Shown here piece by piece: positions 41,619-51,345 of a DNA stretch of 64,000 nt. Source of the stretch: CBDCZY01 sp965224745 (GTDB taxonomy: Bacteria; Pseudomonadota; Gammaproteobacteria; Methylococcales; Methylomonadaceae); contig CBDCZY010000003.1 of NCBI GenBank assembly GCA_965224745.1, forward strand, positions 444,819-508,818, read 5' to 3'. The notes below the pieces were generated by a model, which ran no database searches, was not told where the DNA came from, and was given only the letters and a program-made list of their open reading frames with translations. The translations under genes and the position numbers were made by a program. How positions within the stretch are numbered: the stretch's first letter is position 1; each line of letters starts with the position of its first letter.

Positions 41619-42052
41619 CCCGGGATCCCCCTTAATTTTTTGTCATTGCGACTGAAGGATTGTAGGGTTTCCCAGACACCATCAAACATCAGCCGGTAAA
41701 CAAGTTTTTGATGGTTTTTGGCCAGAGATCTCAGCTGCGCAGGCAAAGTAAACGTGATCATAAAATAGTCACCCGGCACCTGTTTTTTCAGCTGATTCTC
41801 AATCCACAGCTGAGATTCATGAAGCTGGCAATGCGGACAGTTGCGATGACCGCAGGAATGGGGAACAAAGCGTTGGTGGTCACAGTCGGTACAGCTGACC
41901 TGCATCACCGGGCTGAATTTTGTCCGGCAGATTTTAAGTGCATTCAGTGCCTTTCGCTGAGCAGGTAGAACCTGCCCCTGATAGGTGTTCAGGAAATCAG
42001 TTTCAAACTGATCGATGACAGAGGAAAGCAAAATCATCTGATCTTCCTCCAC
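41615..42052 (-). pseudogene. IS91 transposase, N-terminal frame
   Basis: A 145-residue N-terminus with the Cys/His zinc-binding region (CGHRNCPHCQLHESQ). One added G would join it to the C-terminal frame. Identical in protein to copy 1 at 35808-36245. Confidence 0.87.
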
Positions 42053-42112
42053 GACACGTTGAAACCACCCATCAGCTGATTGATCCGCTGTTCAGAGTTG
42101 TCACAGGTCACA

Positions 42113-42934
42113 TCAGTCAGATGGGCATAGCGTGCCGTAGTCAGCAGGGAACTGTGCCCCAGAAACTGCTGGAGTTCCAGCAGACCGACTCCAGCAAATG
42201 CGTGGCATAGCTGTGACGCAGAGAATGGCAGGAAATCTTTTTTTTAGCCCCATCTCCTGAGCAACGAGCTTGATAGTCGCCTGAACGCCACCGCGATCAA
42301 GCGGCGACTCAGCAAGATGCGCCCCTTCCAGCCCCCGTGAACGATTGGGGAACAATAGCGTTGGGTGTCGGTGCAATACCCAAAATCGGCGAAGTACCTG
42401 CAAGGTATTGACGGGCAAAGGTACCAGACGGTCTTTATTGCCCTTGGCATTGCGAATATGCACACGCATTCGCGTCGCATCGATATCCCCTACCTCCAGG
42501 TTCAAGCCTTCGCCTAGACGCAAACCCATACTGTAAAGGGTAAAATAGAATACGCAGTAGCTTAACTTGCGTGTCGACATAAACAGCCGCTGCGCTTCCG
42601 CCCTAGTCACAATATCGGGAATGCGTGTACAGCGCGGCGGTTTAACCATAGGAATGTCAGCCCAGGGTTTGGCAAGGACATGGGTATAGAAAAACTTTAA
42701 TCCATAAAGATCCAGCTTAACCGCACTCCATGAAAGGCGGTCGAGCAGATCATGAAAGTAGTCAAGAAGCTGGTCTTGAGACAGGTTATCCAGATGGCCA
42801 TTGAAATAAACAGCAATACGGCGAATAGCACGTGAATACGCCTCAATGGTTTTGGGTTGCAGTCCCTGAAGTTTTAAATGTTTGCAGTGCAGTGAATAAT
42901 AATGATTGTATTTTGATTCGAGAAATGGTGTCAT
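42113..42934 (-). pseudogene. IS91-associated tyrosine recombinase, frameshifted copy 2
   Basis: The same 273-residue frame as copy 1 with two residue differences at the out-of-frame end. The A8 run near 42239 and the second slip that remove the H-x-x-R and Tyr motifs are shared. Whether the slips are programmed or fixed damage is open. Confidence 0.85.
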
Positions 42935-43057
42935 CAGTGTGTAACCTCACTGTTAAATAAATGAGCTTACAGGTTACCTTCTTATGAAAAGGGAGGGTAC
43001 TGAGGGTACACTTTAATTTTATCGGCGCGGCAGCTCTTCCTCCGCGATAGCGGCTTC

Positions 43058-43186
43058 GTCCAACAAAAAGTTCCAGTCGACCGCTGGCAGCGCCACTCGT
43101 TTTCAGAGGTCATTTTTTATCAAAGTTCAGTGTGTTGGCATAGTTTATCGAACATCTGCCAGCGGCCACTGAACTTGGCGTTAGGC
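43058..43186 (+). other. attC site, 129-bp type
   Basis: R'' GTCCAAC (43058-43064), R' GTTAGGC (43180-43186). The arms AAGTTCCAGTCGACCGCTGG and CCAGCGGCCACTGAACTT pair with few mismatches. It begins toxin-antitoxin cassette 4. Confidence 0.9.
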
Positions 43187-43189
43187 AAG

Positions 43190-43217
43190 TTGACAATTGC
43201 ACCATATAAGGTACAAT
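43190..43217 (+). promoter_or_regulatory. strong promoter of toxin-antitoxin cassette 4
   Basis: A perfect -35 TTGACA (43190-43195) and TACAAT (43212-43217) with a 16-bp spacer. It overlaps the end of attC by only 3 bases' distance. The start would be near 43224, the A of the ATG, so the message would be leaderless. Confidence 0.65.
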
Positions 43218-43223
43218 TGTTTT

Positions 43224-43583
43224 ATGAATGAAGAGCAAATTCTAGTTGTAAGTTTTTTCCTCACAAAATCAGGTAAAGAACCTGTCCGTGATTGGCTGAG
43301 AAGCCTTGAAAAAGAGGAAAGAAAAATCATTGGTGAGGATATAAAGTTAGTTCAATTTCGGTGGCCTCTTGGTATGCCATTAGTCAGAAAAATGGAAGCT
43401 AATTTGTGGGAAGTCCGCAGTAAATTTACCAGTGGCAATATATCTAGAGTTTTCTTTACAGTCAAAGGTAGCCAAATGGTCTTACTGCATGGGTTTATCA
43501 AAAAATCCCAGAAAACACCCCAGAAAGAAATTGATTTGGCTCGTACGCGAATGAGGCAATGGCATAGCGAGGTAGAGTTATGA
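43224..43583 (+). CDS. RelE-type toxin, phage Gp49-like family
   Basis: A 119-residue toxin (SGKEPVRDWLRSLEKEERKI, GMPLVRKMEANLWEVRSKF, RVFFTVKGSQMVLLHGFIKK). The last segment is the typical end of Gp49-like HigB toxins. The ATG at 43224 is preferred to an upstream frame start at 43197 because that codon lies inside the promoter. It overlaps its antitoxin by 4 bp. Confidence 0.9.
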   Translation: MNEEQILVVSFFLTKSGKEPVRDWLRSLEKEERKIIGEDIKLVQFRWPLGMPLVRKMEANLWEVRSKFTSGNISRVFFTVKGSQMVLLHGFIKKSQKTPQKEIDLARTRMRQWHSEVEL

Positions 43584-43858
43584 ATGAATATACAGGCAGT
43601 AATTTTGATGATTTTCTTGAAGAAGATGGTATTTTAGAAGAAGTTTCAGTTAAAGCACATAAACGACTTTTAGTTCTTCAGCTTGCGGATATTATGCAAG
43701 AAAACAATATAACCAAAACTAGCTTGGCAAAAAAACTACAAACTAGTCGTTCTCAACTCGATCGGATTCTTGATCCAAATAATTCGTCTATTACACTTGA
43801 TGTTTTAGAGCGTGTTGCTTATGCAGTAGGCAAGAAACTTCATATTAAATTTGCCTAA
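43580..43858 (+). CDS. XRE-family antitoxin
   Basis: A 92-residue antitoxin with a helix-turn-helix (ITKTSLAKKLQTSRSQLDRI) and the tail LERVAYAVGKKLHIKFA, common to antitoxins of Gp49-like toxins. The TAA stop lies in the attC R'' box GCCTAAC. Confidence 0.9.
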   Translation: MNEYTGSNFDDFLEEDGILEEVSVKAHKRLLVLQLADIMQENNITKTSLAKKLQTSRSQLDRILDPNNSSITLDVLERVAYAVGKKLHIKFA

Positions 43859-43915
43859 CGAATAAGGTTAGATTGTGTGAGCGGAGCGAACCACAATCTG
43901 AACCGTTTGTTGGAC
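43853..43915 (+). other. attC site, 63-bp type
   Basis: R'' GCCTAAC (43853-43859), R' GTTGGAC (43909-43915). Nearly the same as 31603-31665. The next 213 bp also match what follows that site. Confidence 0.88.
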
Positions 43916-44192
43916 AAGCCCGTTTTTACTGTTTGGTGTGAGTTTCGCTATTGCAAATAGCTTTTTGCTGAACAGCCCGATTAATGCATCCGGCTTCTAT
44001 TTTTTAATCCGTTTTCCGCAAATGCATGGATTTTCATTGCGATCATCCATAAAGCCCCCTTTTTTTTATCAATGACCCCCTTTTTCAGAGCAGGTAATAG
44101 CCTTGGCCCATTATAGGCCACTTGTGCCTGAAATGGTTTAATAAAACAGGACACCTCTAAAGGCAGATATATAATGTCAAATAGAGGTGAAC

Positions 44193-44504
44193 ATGAACAA
44201 GAAAACTACACACACCAGACCAAAATATACGCTTGAATTCAAACAAGATGCAGCGCAATTAGTGATAAAAAAAGGCTATACCCATCAGCAAGCAGCTGAT
44301 CATCTGGGTGTATCATTAAGTGCGATTGGAAGATGGGTCAGAGCAGAGCGAGGCCCTGAAAATGATTCGAGTAAAAAGACGAGCTCTTTAAAATTAAGTG
44401 CTCAGAGCGAACTCATTAGATTACGTAAGGAAAACGATGAGTTACGAATGGAGCGCGAAATATTAAAAAAGGCGGCCGACTTCTTTGCCAAAGAAGTCGG
44501 ATAA
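44193..44504 (+). CDS. IS3 type 2 OrfA
   Basis: A 103-residue protein with helix-turn-helix YTHQQAADHLGVSLSAIGRW and a coiled coil. The ATG at 44193 follows AGAGGTG. An A6G slip site lies near its end (44464-44470), for -1 frameshifting into orfB. Confidence 0.9.
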   Translation: MNKKTTHTRPKYTLEFKQDAAQLVIKKGYTHQQAADHLGVSLSAIGRWVRAERGPENDSSKKTSSLKLSAQSELIRLRKENDELRMEREILKKAADFFAKEVG

Positions 44505-44542
44505 AGTACGGATTTATTCGAGAGCAACAGAAGACCTATCCT

Positions 44543-45371
44543 GTGATTATATTGTGTCGAGTGATGCAAGTCAGTAGTAGTGCGTATTATGCCTGGTTGC
44601 AAGCAGCTGACGACCCAGAAAAGGCTCGTCAAAAGGAACAGCTTGAAGCCAAAGTTTGTGAGCTGTTTGAAGCGAATAGAAAAGTTTATGGGTCGCGTCG
44701 TTTATCCGATTGCTTTAAAAGAAGCTGGTATTGATGCTGGGCGCTATAAAACCCGCCGATTAATGGCTGATTTGGGCTTAGAAGTGCGTTATCCTAAGCG
44801 TTTTAAAGTGACCACGGATAGTCATCACAATGAAGCGATTTCACCGAATAAACTGGATCGTCAATTTGAAGTAATCGAACCTAACACTGTCTGGACAACG
44901 GATATTACCTACGTTTGGACGCTTGAAGGTTGGCTCTATGTCGCTGTCGTCATGGACTTATTTTCTCGGCAGGTCGTGGGCTGGGCAATAGATGACCACA
45001 TGCGCACATCTTTGTGTGTCAGTGCTTTACAAATGGCTTTCTGGCGGCGCAAACCAGAACCGGGTGTGCTTCATCACTCAGATCGAGGTAGCCAATATGC
45101 AAGCCATGAATACCGTAAACATCTGAGTATTATGAGCAGGGAGCAAAGTATGAGCCGAAAAGGTAATTGTTGGGACAATGCACCAACAGAGCGATTTTTT
45201 CGTAGCCTTAAGCATGAACAATTGAATTATGAGCGGTTCAAAACCAAAGCGGAAGCAAAGTTGAGTATTATTGATTATTTAGCTTTTTATAATGGGAAAC
45301 GTAAGCATTCAAAACTAGGATATTTATCGCCTTTAGATTTTGAATGCGCTTTTTTTAAGAAGGTGGCTTAA
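44543..45371 (+). pseudogene. IS3 type 2 OrfB, frameshifted
   Basis: The first frame (44543-44734) reads QVSSSAYYAWLQAADDPEKA to VYGSRRLS and then goes astray. The second (44580-45371) resumes as IALKEAGIDAGRYKTRRLM with the full DDE core (VWTTDITYVWTLEGW, HHSDRGSQYASHEY, NAPTERFFRSLKHEQLNY). A single extra base near 44708 separates them. The element is probably inactive. Confidence 0.88.
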
Positions 45372-45412
45372 AGAAGTGTCCTGTTTTTGTTGACCATTAC
45401 AGATATGGGTGG

Positions 45413-45877
45413 TTGGTTAGACCGTACGAAATACCAATCCTTGGATTTCTCCCATCAGGGACTTTCACCCTGAAAGAAGCGACAAGCTTCGCTTGCCGCA
45501 CTAACACCAAAAGCAATTTAAAGGAAACTAAAGCCTGGTCTTCTAATGTCCAGTCACTTGAGAATCAAATGCGGCTGACTGCAATGAGTTACAATCTAAT
45601 GCGTGTGTTTGAAGAAGTATCAAAAATACAGCAACCAGAATTGATCCATCCATCCGATAAAAAGTACAGCGAAGCTCTGGAAAAAAGACAGCAAGTGGCT
45701 CAAAAACAAGGTCGTTTTGTCAATACATTATTTTTTCAGGCAAGAATAACCCGTATCAGCTCGTCCACCATTCGGGCTGTTCAAAGCGCAATAATAACAG
45801 GATTGTCTTTACAGCGCTTTATGAGTTCTCTTGTGGCGAGGTTAGTCCCTCAGGCGCACTTAATAGGGGAACACTGA
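45413..45877 (+). pseudogene. transposase C-terminal fragment, family uncertain
   Basis: From about 45545 the frame reads SLENQMRLTAMSYNLMRVFE and ELIHPSDKKYSEALEKRQQV, then ARITRISSSTIRAVQSAIIT. This is the style of the C-terminal tail of an IS4-like DDE transposase. The first 40 residues look non-coding. It lies between IS3 type 2 and a truncated IS21, so it is likely an orphan remnant. Confidence 0.5.
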
Positions 45878-45895
45878 TGTCCCACACATCGTTTC

Positions 45896-46501
45896 ATGGA
45901 CTTTTCCGAACTCGCTGTTAAAGTCACCAGTAGCAGTACCATTAGTGTTAAACGTGGACTCTATACGGTTCCATCACGTTTAATCGGCGAAACCCTACGC
46001 ATTCACCTCTATCATGACAAATTGATCGGGTTTGTTGGACAAACTCAAGTCGTTGAACTCAACCGAGTCTATCCCGATAAACCCGAAGGTCGAGCGAGAC
46101 GCATTGATTATCGACATGTGATTCATGCGCTGGCCGCAAAACCTCAAGCGTTTCGATTTTCCAGATTTCGTGATGAATTATTTCCAGACGACAATTATCG
46201 ACAGTTATGGCAACTGATTGATCAGCAATGGTCCTCTCGCGATGCCTGCAAATGGATGGTGACGGTCTCACGTATCGCAGCGGATCATCAGTGTGAAGTT
46301 GAATTAGGGCAAACCTTATTGAAGCAAGCACAAACACAGTCACAACCCGATCTCAAGACCTTGCAATCACGTTACCTGACGACCAAAGAGCAGCCAGAGA
46401 TCAACTCAAAACAGCATGATATTACTGACTATGACGCATTGTTATCGGGTCAGTGGATGAGCTTACAACCCGCAGGAGACCAGCCATGTCACTCGAGATA
46501 A
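45896..46501 (+). pseudogene. IstA, C-terminal fragment
   Basis: A 201-residue frame matching the IstA of IS21-B from about residue 315 on (AVKVTSSSTISVKRGLYTVP, EGRARRIDYRHVIHALAAKP). The catalytic core is missing. Confidence 0.88.
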
Positions 46502-46755
46502 TGTTACAAGAATTGCGTCTGGGTGCCTTTAGTCAACATCTGGAAAGCTACCAGCATCAGGCAAATGAAAATACCTGGAGCTATGCTGATTTTTTAGCCA
46601 AACTGTGCGAACAGGAACTCGCTCGTCGCTTTCAAACCCGCATTGCTAAATGGAGTAGAGAATCCAAATTACCGGCCGGGAAAAGTTTTGCAACCCTCAA
46701 CTTAACAGACTTACCCAAAAATAGTCAACAGCCGGTACTCCGCCATCAGGGCTAA
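46486..46755 (+). pseudogene. IstB, 5' fragment
   Basis: It begins MSLEIMLQELRLGAFSQHLE and is cut at 46746 by ISAs1 (10-bp duplication ACTCCGCCAT at 46737-46746 and 48672-48681). It resumes at 48682. Confidence 0.87.
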
Positions 46756-46762
46756 TTTGTTC

Positions 46763-47524
46763 TTAAGCCAGACCCTCTGCTACACAAGGCTTTGCTCTGT
46801 TATTTGTAATCTTTAAATAATCCAGAACGGCTCTTGTTTTCTTATTCAATTGCCTCATTTTTTTCGAAACACCCGTGCTTCCCTTTGATTTAATGAGTCC
46901 AATAGCAAATCGTCTAAGACGGGTCATGTTTTCAGGGCCAAAGCCTGTGCGAATGGTTGAGCGGTCTTCATCAAACACCCAGTCAATAATATAATGACTC
47001 ACTTCAACTGACCAGTGTCCTCGCACTTTGTGCAAAACAGTTTGAGGGCTGACTTCCTCTTCTGTTCTACTGGTAACGCCGTAGGCGGTTACCCCTGTCG
47101 TTTGACCGCTTTTTTTATCCGTTATTTCTCTCTCTATTTTATAAGCCTGGGCAACATGCGGAAATGTGACATAAGCGTTCAACTGAGAGGTTGTCCAGAT
47201 TCTTCTAATTTCTATTCGCCCATGCCCCACAGATACTTTGTCTTCATAATCAGCCTGGCGGGTGACGGTTGAAAAATAGACTTCAATATCTTCTAGCAAT
47301 GTGGGTTGATTGGCTTTAACACTCAAATAGTAATGTGCCTTACGCTGCTCCACCAGATATTCGGCAAACTCTGTTTGTGTATTAATGGCATCACTGGTGA
47401 TATCCTTGTTTCGAATGGGGATTAGAGCCAGCAGAATAGGTGCAAACTTGATTTCATTACTCTGCTTCACTTCATCCGAACCGTGTCCAACAGGTAATGT
47501 TCCTACTTTTTTTGGGCGTAGCAA
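46763..47524 (-). CDS. ISAs1 transposase, C-terminal frame
   Basis: Identical in protein to 29841-30602. It is entered, if at all, by slippage on the A7 run shared with the upstream frame. Confidence 0.88.
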   Translation of the reverse strand: MLRPKKVGTLPVGHGSDEVKQSNEIKFAPILLALIPIRNKDITSDAINTQTEFAEYLVEQRKAHYYLSVKANQPTLLEDIEVYFSTVTRQADYEDKVSVGHGRIEIRRIWTTSQLNAYVTFPHVAQAYKIEREITDKKSGQTTGVTAYGVTSRTEEEVSPQTVLHKVRGHWSVEVSHYIIDWVFDEDRSTIRTGFGPENMTRLRRFAIGLIKSKGSTGVSKKMRQLNKKTRAVLDYLKITNNRAKPCVAEGLA

Positions 47525-48555
47525 ATGCCTGTGCCATGCCCAACCGCACTCATTATCTGGGTTTGCCGCCCTTTCTCGTCAATGGCGTTGCACATCGTTT
47601 TACCATCAATGGCTAATGACTCGTCATCCTGTGCATAAACAGTATTCCAGGCGATAAAGGCCGCTTCGAGCTCGCTGGGGTCAACTCGCGTCAACACATC
47701 TCTAATAATGCTGAGACTGGGAACCGTGTATCGTCCTTTTTCATAACGGCAGCGGAAATGTTCTCTGGATTTATGGCTGAGACTGTCAGCCCAGTCGAAA
47801 ATAGCTTCGTAACTTCGCATCCCACAAAGTACCGCACCCGCCGCAATTCCCAGTACGGTTGAAAGTCGATGTCGCCGCCCTTGTGGGCGCCGAGGGTCGT
47901 TTATATCCATAAAGAAACTCGGTAATGATCGCATTTGCTGTTTTGTTATTTTCATTTTTATCTCACCTAGATTGAAATGATGACTCAATTGAGGTTGAGA
48001 TAAAACCGCTTGTGCTCGTCTATGCAGGGGTTTAACAAAGATCAGTTTGTTCTGTTCTGACTGAGCAGAATAGCCTGCCGTTGTTCTACGAAAACCACGG
48101 GTCATTCCAATTGCCTGCCAGTTGCTTGCTCTATAAACACCGCCGTGAAATCGCTCTGGGTCGACAAAGGTTTCAACCAGAACAACGGGGTGCTGATATT
48201 TTTCAACCCAGTCAGTGGACAAGCGCTTAAGACACAGTGACAGAATGCGTGAGCCCAGGTTTTTTTCAGTGAAGGAGGGAAGTATCAAAAACCGGCTGTT
48301 GTTAACAATCAATTTTAGGCGCCCCGTCTGGTGACGATAACCCCAGCCTATCCACTGATCACGCGCCGTACATTTTAATGCAGCGGCTGAAAAACTGATC
48401 AGTGCAACCCATTGTGACTGATAGGTCGACACGTACCAGAGGGTTTCACCAATTTTTGGAATAGCGCCCAGATAATGGTGAGTTTCCATTAACAAGGCAT
48501 AGGCTGACTCTTCATGTTTTAATATGGGTCTCACTGATATCTGTGATAACGGCAT
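47503..48555 (-). CDS. DUF4338 (DruA-like) fused to ISAs1 transposase N-terminus
   Basis: Identical in protein to 28810-29862: DUF4338 domain first, then the ISAs1 N-terminal part, ending at an A7 run. Two identical copies indicate recent movement, so the frame break does not stop transposition. Confidence 0.87.
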   Translation of the reverse strand: MPLSQISVRPILKHEESAYALLMETHHYLGAIPKIGETLWYVSTYQSQWVALISFSAAALKCTARDQWIGWGYRHQTGRLKLIVNNSRFLILPSFTEKNLGSRILSLCLKRLSTDWVEKYQHPVVLVETFVDPERFHGGVYRASNWQAIGMTRGFRRTTAGYSAQSEQNKLIFVKPLHRRAQAVLSQPQLSHHFNLGEIKMKITKQQMRSLPSFFMDINDPRRPQGRRHRLSTVLGIAAGAVLCGMRSYEAIFDWADSLSHKSREHFRCRYEKGRYTVPSLSIIRDVLTRVDPSELEAAFIAWNTVYAQDDESLAIDGKTMCNAIDEKGRQTQIMSAVGHGTGICYAQKK

Positions 48556-48681
48556 AGTTTTTTATCTCAATAAACTTCTTAAAAACTATACTGCGTTATT
48601 ATGGGTTTGTCCAATTTAAGGGCTATCTCTTTGCTCTTTATAGCCTGTATGGGTAGAACAAATTAGCCCTGACTCCGCCAT

Positions 48682-49152
48682 AAAGAGGACCACCAATGGG
48701 CACTTCAAGCCGATAATCTCTTACTCATTGGTCCATCAGGCGTGGGTAAGTCACATATTGCAGCCGCCTTAGGGTATCACTTGATTGAACGGGGTGTCTG
48801 TGTCAAATGGGTGTTGGCAACCGAACTTGTGCAGCAACTCCAACTGGCTAAACAAGACCTCGCTTTAATGACCTGTATGACACGGTTAGATAAATATCGA
48901 GTCCTCATCATTGATGATATCGGCTACGTTAAAAAAACCGATGGAGAAACTCAGGTACTGTTTGAATTCATCGCTCATCGTTATGAAAGTGGCAGTTTGA
49001 TTATCACCTCCAATCAACCTTTTAGCCAATGGGATCAAATCTTTCCGGATACATTAATGACCGTAGCAGCAATAGACCGCATTATTCATCATGCCAGTAT
49101 TATTGAAATAGAAGGAGAAAGTTATCGTAAAAAACAACATTTGAAAAAATAG
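48682..49152 (+). pseudogene. IstB, 3' fragment
   Basis: It continues the fragment cut at 46746. Walker A (IGPSGVGKSHIAAALG) and Walker B (VLIIDDIGYV) are intact. An ATG at 48742 is inside Walker A, so no functional product is expected. Confidence 0.87.
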
Positions 49153-49242
49153 CCTATACCCATTCATCCGGCCATCATAATTGTCGTCAGATGGGACAAG
49201 ATAATTGACGCGAGACAGTATGATCATGAAAAATCAAATGAC

Positions 49243-50028
49243 CTATTTACCGAAGATCCATTTGACATGAATTATCATATCTTTTATCGAATGTTGTTTA
49301 ATGGTTTGTATAATTTCATTCGCTTTGAATACATGATGTCTTTCATAGACTACACCATGCTGAGGAGACTCGGCTAAGCCGGTCTTACGCGCGTGTTCGA
49401 CAAACCCATCATTTTTCCAGAAAAAAGCCCCCGGCATGGTCATAGGAACCACTAAAACAAAAAACAAGGAACGTCCAAAGGCTCCCGTGATCAACATGGA
49501 AATCATTAGCAGAGCAACAACACCATAGCCCCAAGCACCGGAAAGTTCCGTTAATGCCATCATGACTGCAAGTGCAACACTGACCACCAATAAGTAATTG
49601 CGCAGCCTATACGATTTACCATATTGAGTAGTTTGACGGTAGTGCGATGCTGCTCCTTCATTCCCTAGCACCTTCATATCACTCGCATGAAAGTAATGCC
49701 CCACGACTTCGATCAATAAGCCCAGGGTTATAATTGTGGCGAGCATTTGAACCAGCGATTGCGTCGCTTCGGCTGACCATGGCAGCAGCATGGAGCTGAC
49801 GACAGTAACCATCAAAGCACCGTAACTGAGCATGGACCCAAAAAATGAGGTTCCTGTCTGCCAATGGTTCCAGAAAGGACGGGCCGGAATACGATAAAGC
49901 TTGTACATATAATACAGGCCCAACGCGCCGCTGAGCAGGGCCAGAATAGCAAATCCATTGGCAATTAACCCAGTCACCGGCGTGTTAAACAACTTAAAAA
50001 AACTGTATCCTAACGGGTGGTGATTCAA
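49243..50028 (-). pseudogene. DmsC-like membrane anchor, C-terminal part of split gene
   Basis: About 260 residues with several hydrophobic helices (GLIANGFAILALLSGALGLY, LVQMLATIITLGLLIEVVGH, LLVVSVALAVMMALTELSG, YGVVALLMISMLITGAFGR). This is the second half of a DmsC/NrfD-like anchor that passes electrons between quinol and the iron-sulfur subunit. An ISKra4-type element separates it from the first half (51343-52578). The C-terminal tail is polar and ends in IHVKWIFGK. Confidence 0.8.
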
Positions 50029-51345
50029 TATAATGTTATACTAAAAACACACGTGTGCGCCATATTGCTCAATATTTCCCCAAAATTGCTGCCAACGCCC
50101 CTTTGACTGAACCAGTGCTCGCAACGATAAAATCACTTTGGCTCCTTTGTTTTTCCAACGCATCCCTGAGCCACAAAGACGTTGCTTCACCAATGTTTTG
50201 CAAGCAGCCTCAGTCACCCCCGACCCAATGGGTAATTGTTGTTTCACCTGTGTCGCATAATCCATCATGTGACGATGGTTGATAAAATAAGTCAACGCCG
50301 CCAATAAATCGTCTTTGATTGTTTTTGTCAGGCTCTTTTTCTTGGCTAATTGCTCCATTTCTGCAATCAGTGCTTCGACGGCTTTTGAGTCATGTTTGAG
50401 TTGTGTACAACGCTCATTCAGCCAACTGTCTCGCTTGGGTTTATCGGTTTTTCCTGGGTAAGCCGCGTAAGCAACGGTTGCCAGGTATTCAGTCACATGA
50501 AAAAAATCTAAGAGCTGGCGACTGGTGTGTGTTTCCAGAAAGGTCCAATTGCTTTTTGCGCCATCGGCGATGCCTAAGTAGAGTGCATCTGGGTAATGTT
50601 TTTTTACCGTGCTAATTTCTTTTTCCAGGCGCTGTAAAAAAGTCCCTTGACCATATTCAGGCGCTTCTCCGATGTAGATAGTGTGTTGCCGTTTTCCGGT
50701 GACATCATACAGTGAAATATTGCCCACCATGGCTTCTCTGTATCCATCTTCTCGCATCAGGATGTAGGCTCCATCTAAGCTGACAACAACCGTGCTAATT
50801 GCTTCATTGAGCGTTGGCGTCGCATATTCCCAGATCTGTTCTTTCGCTTGGGCAATACTGCCAACCCAATCACTGACAGCTTGTAAATAAGAATGGGCGA
50901 TTGTTCGGTGATGGTTTTCGTTTAAATCCTGGCAGACGGCCGGGGCATTCATGTTGGCGTATTTGTGTGCGATTTGTTGTGCAAACTTTGGGGTGGCTCC
51001 TCTGATTATTTGAGCATTCGTTTCCAGTGGGCAATAGATCTTTCCGCCTTTTGATGTTTGATACACATAGCGTCGAATGGGGACACCACCATACGGTGTT
51101 TGGTAGATTTTATTGGTTTTATCGCGCACGGTCAGTTTGACCTCACCCAGTTTGATTGGGCTGCCGTCGGTATCAAATTTCTGGAGGGCGTGTGCTGTGG
51201 CCAGACCTCCCATCTCATTGCATCCATCCAGGATCGCTTTTTCCATTTCCATTAAACTACCGGTGAGCGTTACAGTGACTTGGAGAGTTAATTGATTTCC
51301 TTCGTGAGCGACAACTTCAGACATGACCTTTTCCTCATAATATCA
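50029..51345 (-). mobile_element. ISKra4-family element 2
   Basis: One intact transposase gene plus short flanks inserted in the DmsB-DmsC fusion gene. Terminal repeats are weak and the exact ends were not resolved. Confidence 0.75.
50041..51324 (-). CDS. ISKra4-family transposase
   Basis: A 427-residue single-frame transposase (TVVVSLDGAYILMREDGYRE, YLGIADGAKSNWTFLE, LLDFFHVTEYLATVAYAA, PIGSGVTEAACKTLVKQRL). It belongs to the same broad family as the element at 17650 but is clearly a different member. Intact; ribosome binding site GAGGAAAAGG on the minus strand. Confidence 0.9.
   Translation of the reverse strand: MSEVVAHEGNQLTLQVTVTLTGSLMEMEKAILDGCNEMGGLATAHALQKFDTDGSPIKLGEVKLTVRDKTNKIYQTPYGGVPIRRYVYQTSKGGKIYCPLETNAQIIRGATPKFAQQIAHKYANMNAPAVCQDLNENHHRTIAHSYLQAVSDWVGSIAQAKEQIWEYATPTLNEAISTVVVSLDGAYILMREDGYREAMVGNISLYDVTGKRQHTIYIGEAPEYGQGTFLQRLEKEISTVKKHYPDALYLGIADGAKSNWTFLETHTSRQLLDFFHVTEYLATVAYAAYPGKTDKPKRDSWLNERCTQLKHDSKAVEALIAEMEQLAKKKSLTKTIKDDLLAALTYFINHRHMMDYATQVKQQLPIGSGVTEAACKTLVKQRLCGSGMRWKNKGAKVILSLRALVQSKGRWQQFWGNIEQYGAHVCF

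Larger units (their letters stand above)
40936..43057 (-). mobile_element. IS91-family element with tyrosine recombinase, copy 2
   Basis: It carries a full transposase region (in two frames) and a tyrosine recombinase gene. The left limit is set by the IS630 element and is uncertain; the right end abuts the attC R'' box at 43058. It is a direct repeat of 35646-37250. Confidence 0.82.
44129..45401 (+). mobile_element. IS3-family element type 2
   Basis: A 1273-bp element with ends TGAAATGG and CCATTACA and subterminal AAAACAGGACAC / GTGTCCTGTTTT. No target duplication is seen, so one flank is rearranged. A right-end remnant of a second copy is at 19481-19545. Confidence 0.9.
46747..48671 (-). 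mobile_element. ISAs1-family element, copy 2
   Basis: A 1925-bp element, same length and ends as copy 1 and in the opposite orientation. It is flanked by ACTCCGCCAT. Confidence 0.95.
45880..49217 (+). mobile_element. IS21-B-related element, 5' truncated and split by ISAs1
   Basis: It contains the C-terminal third of an IstA and an IstB related to, but diverged from, IS21-B. It ends with the same right terminus (ACGCGAGACA, 49208-49217). ISAs1 copy 2 is inserted in istB. Confidence 0.85.

Noticed and set aside
45402..45540. Coding sequence at the start of the 45413 frame
   Set aside because: The first 40 residues look like translated repeat DNA; only the part from about 45545 resembles a transposase.
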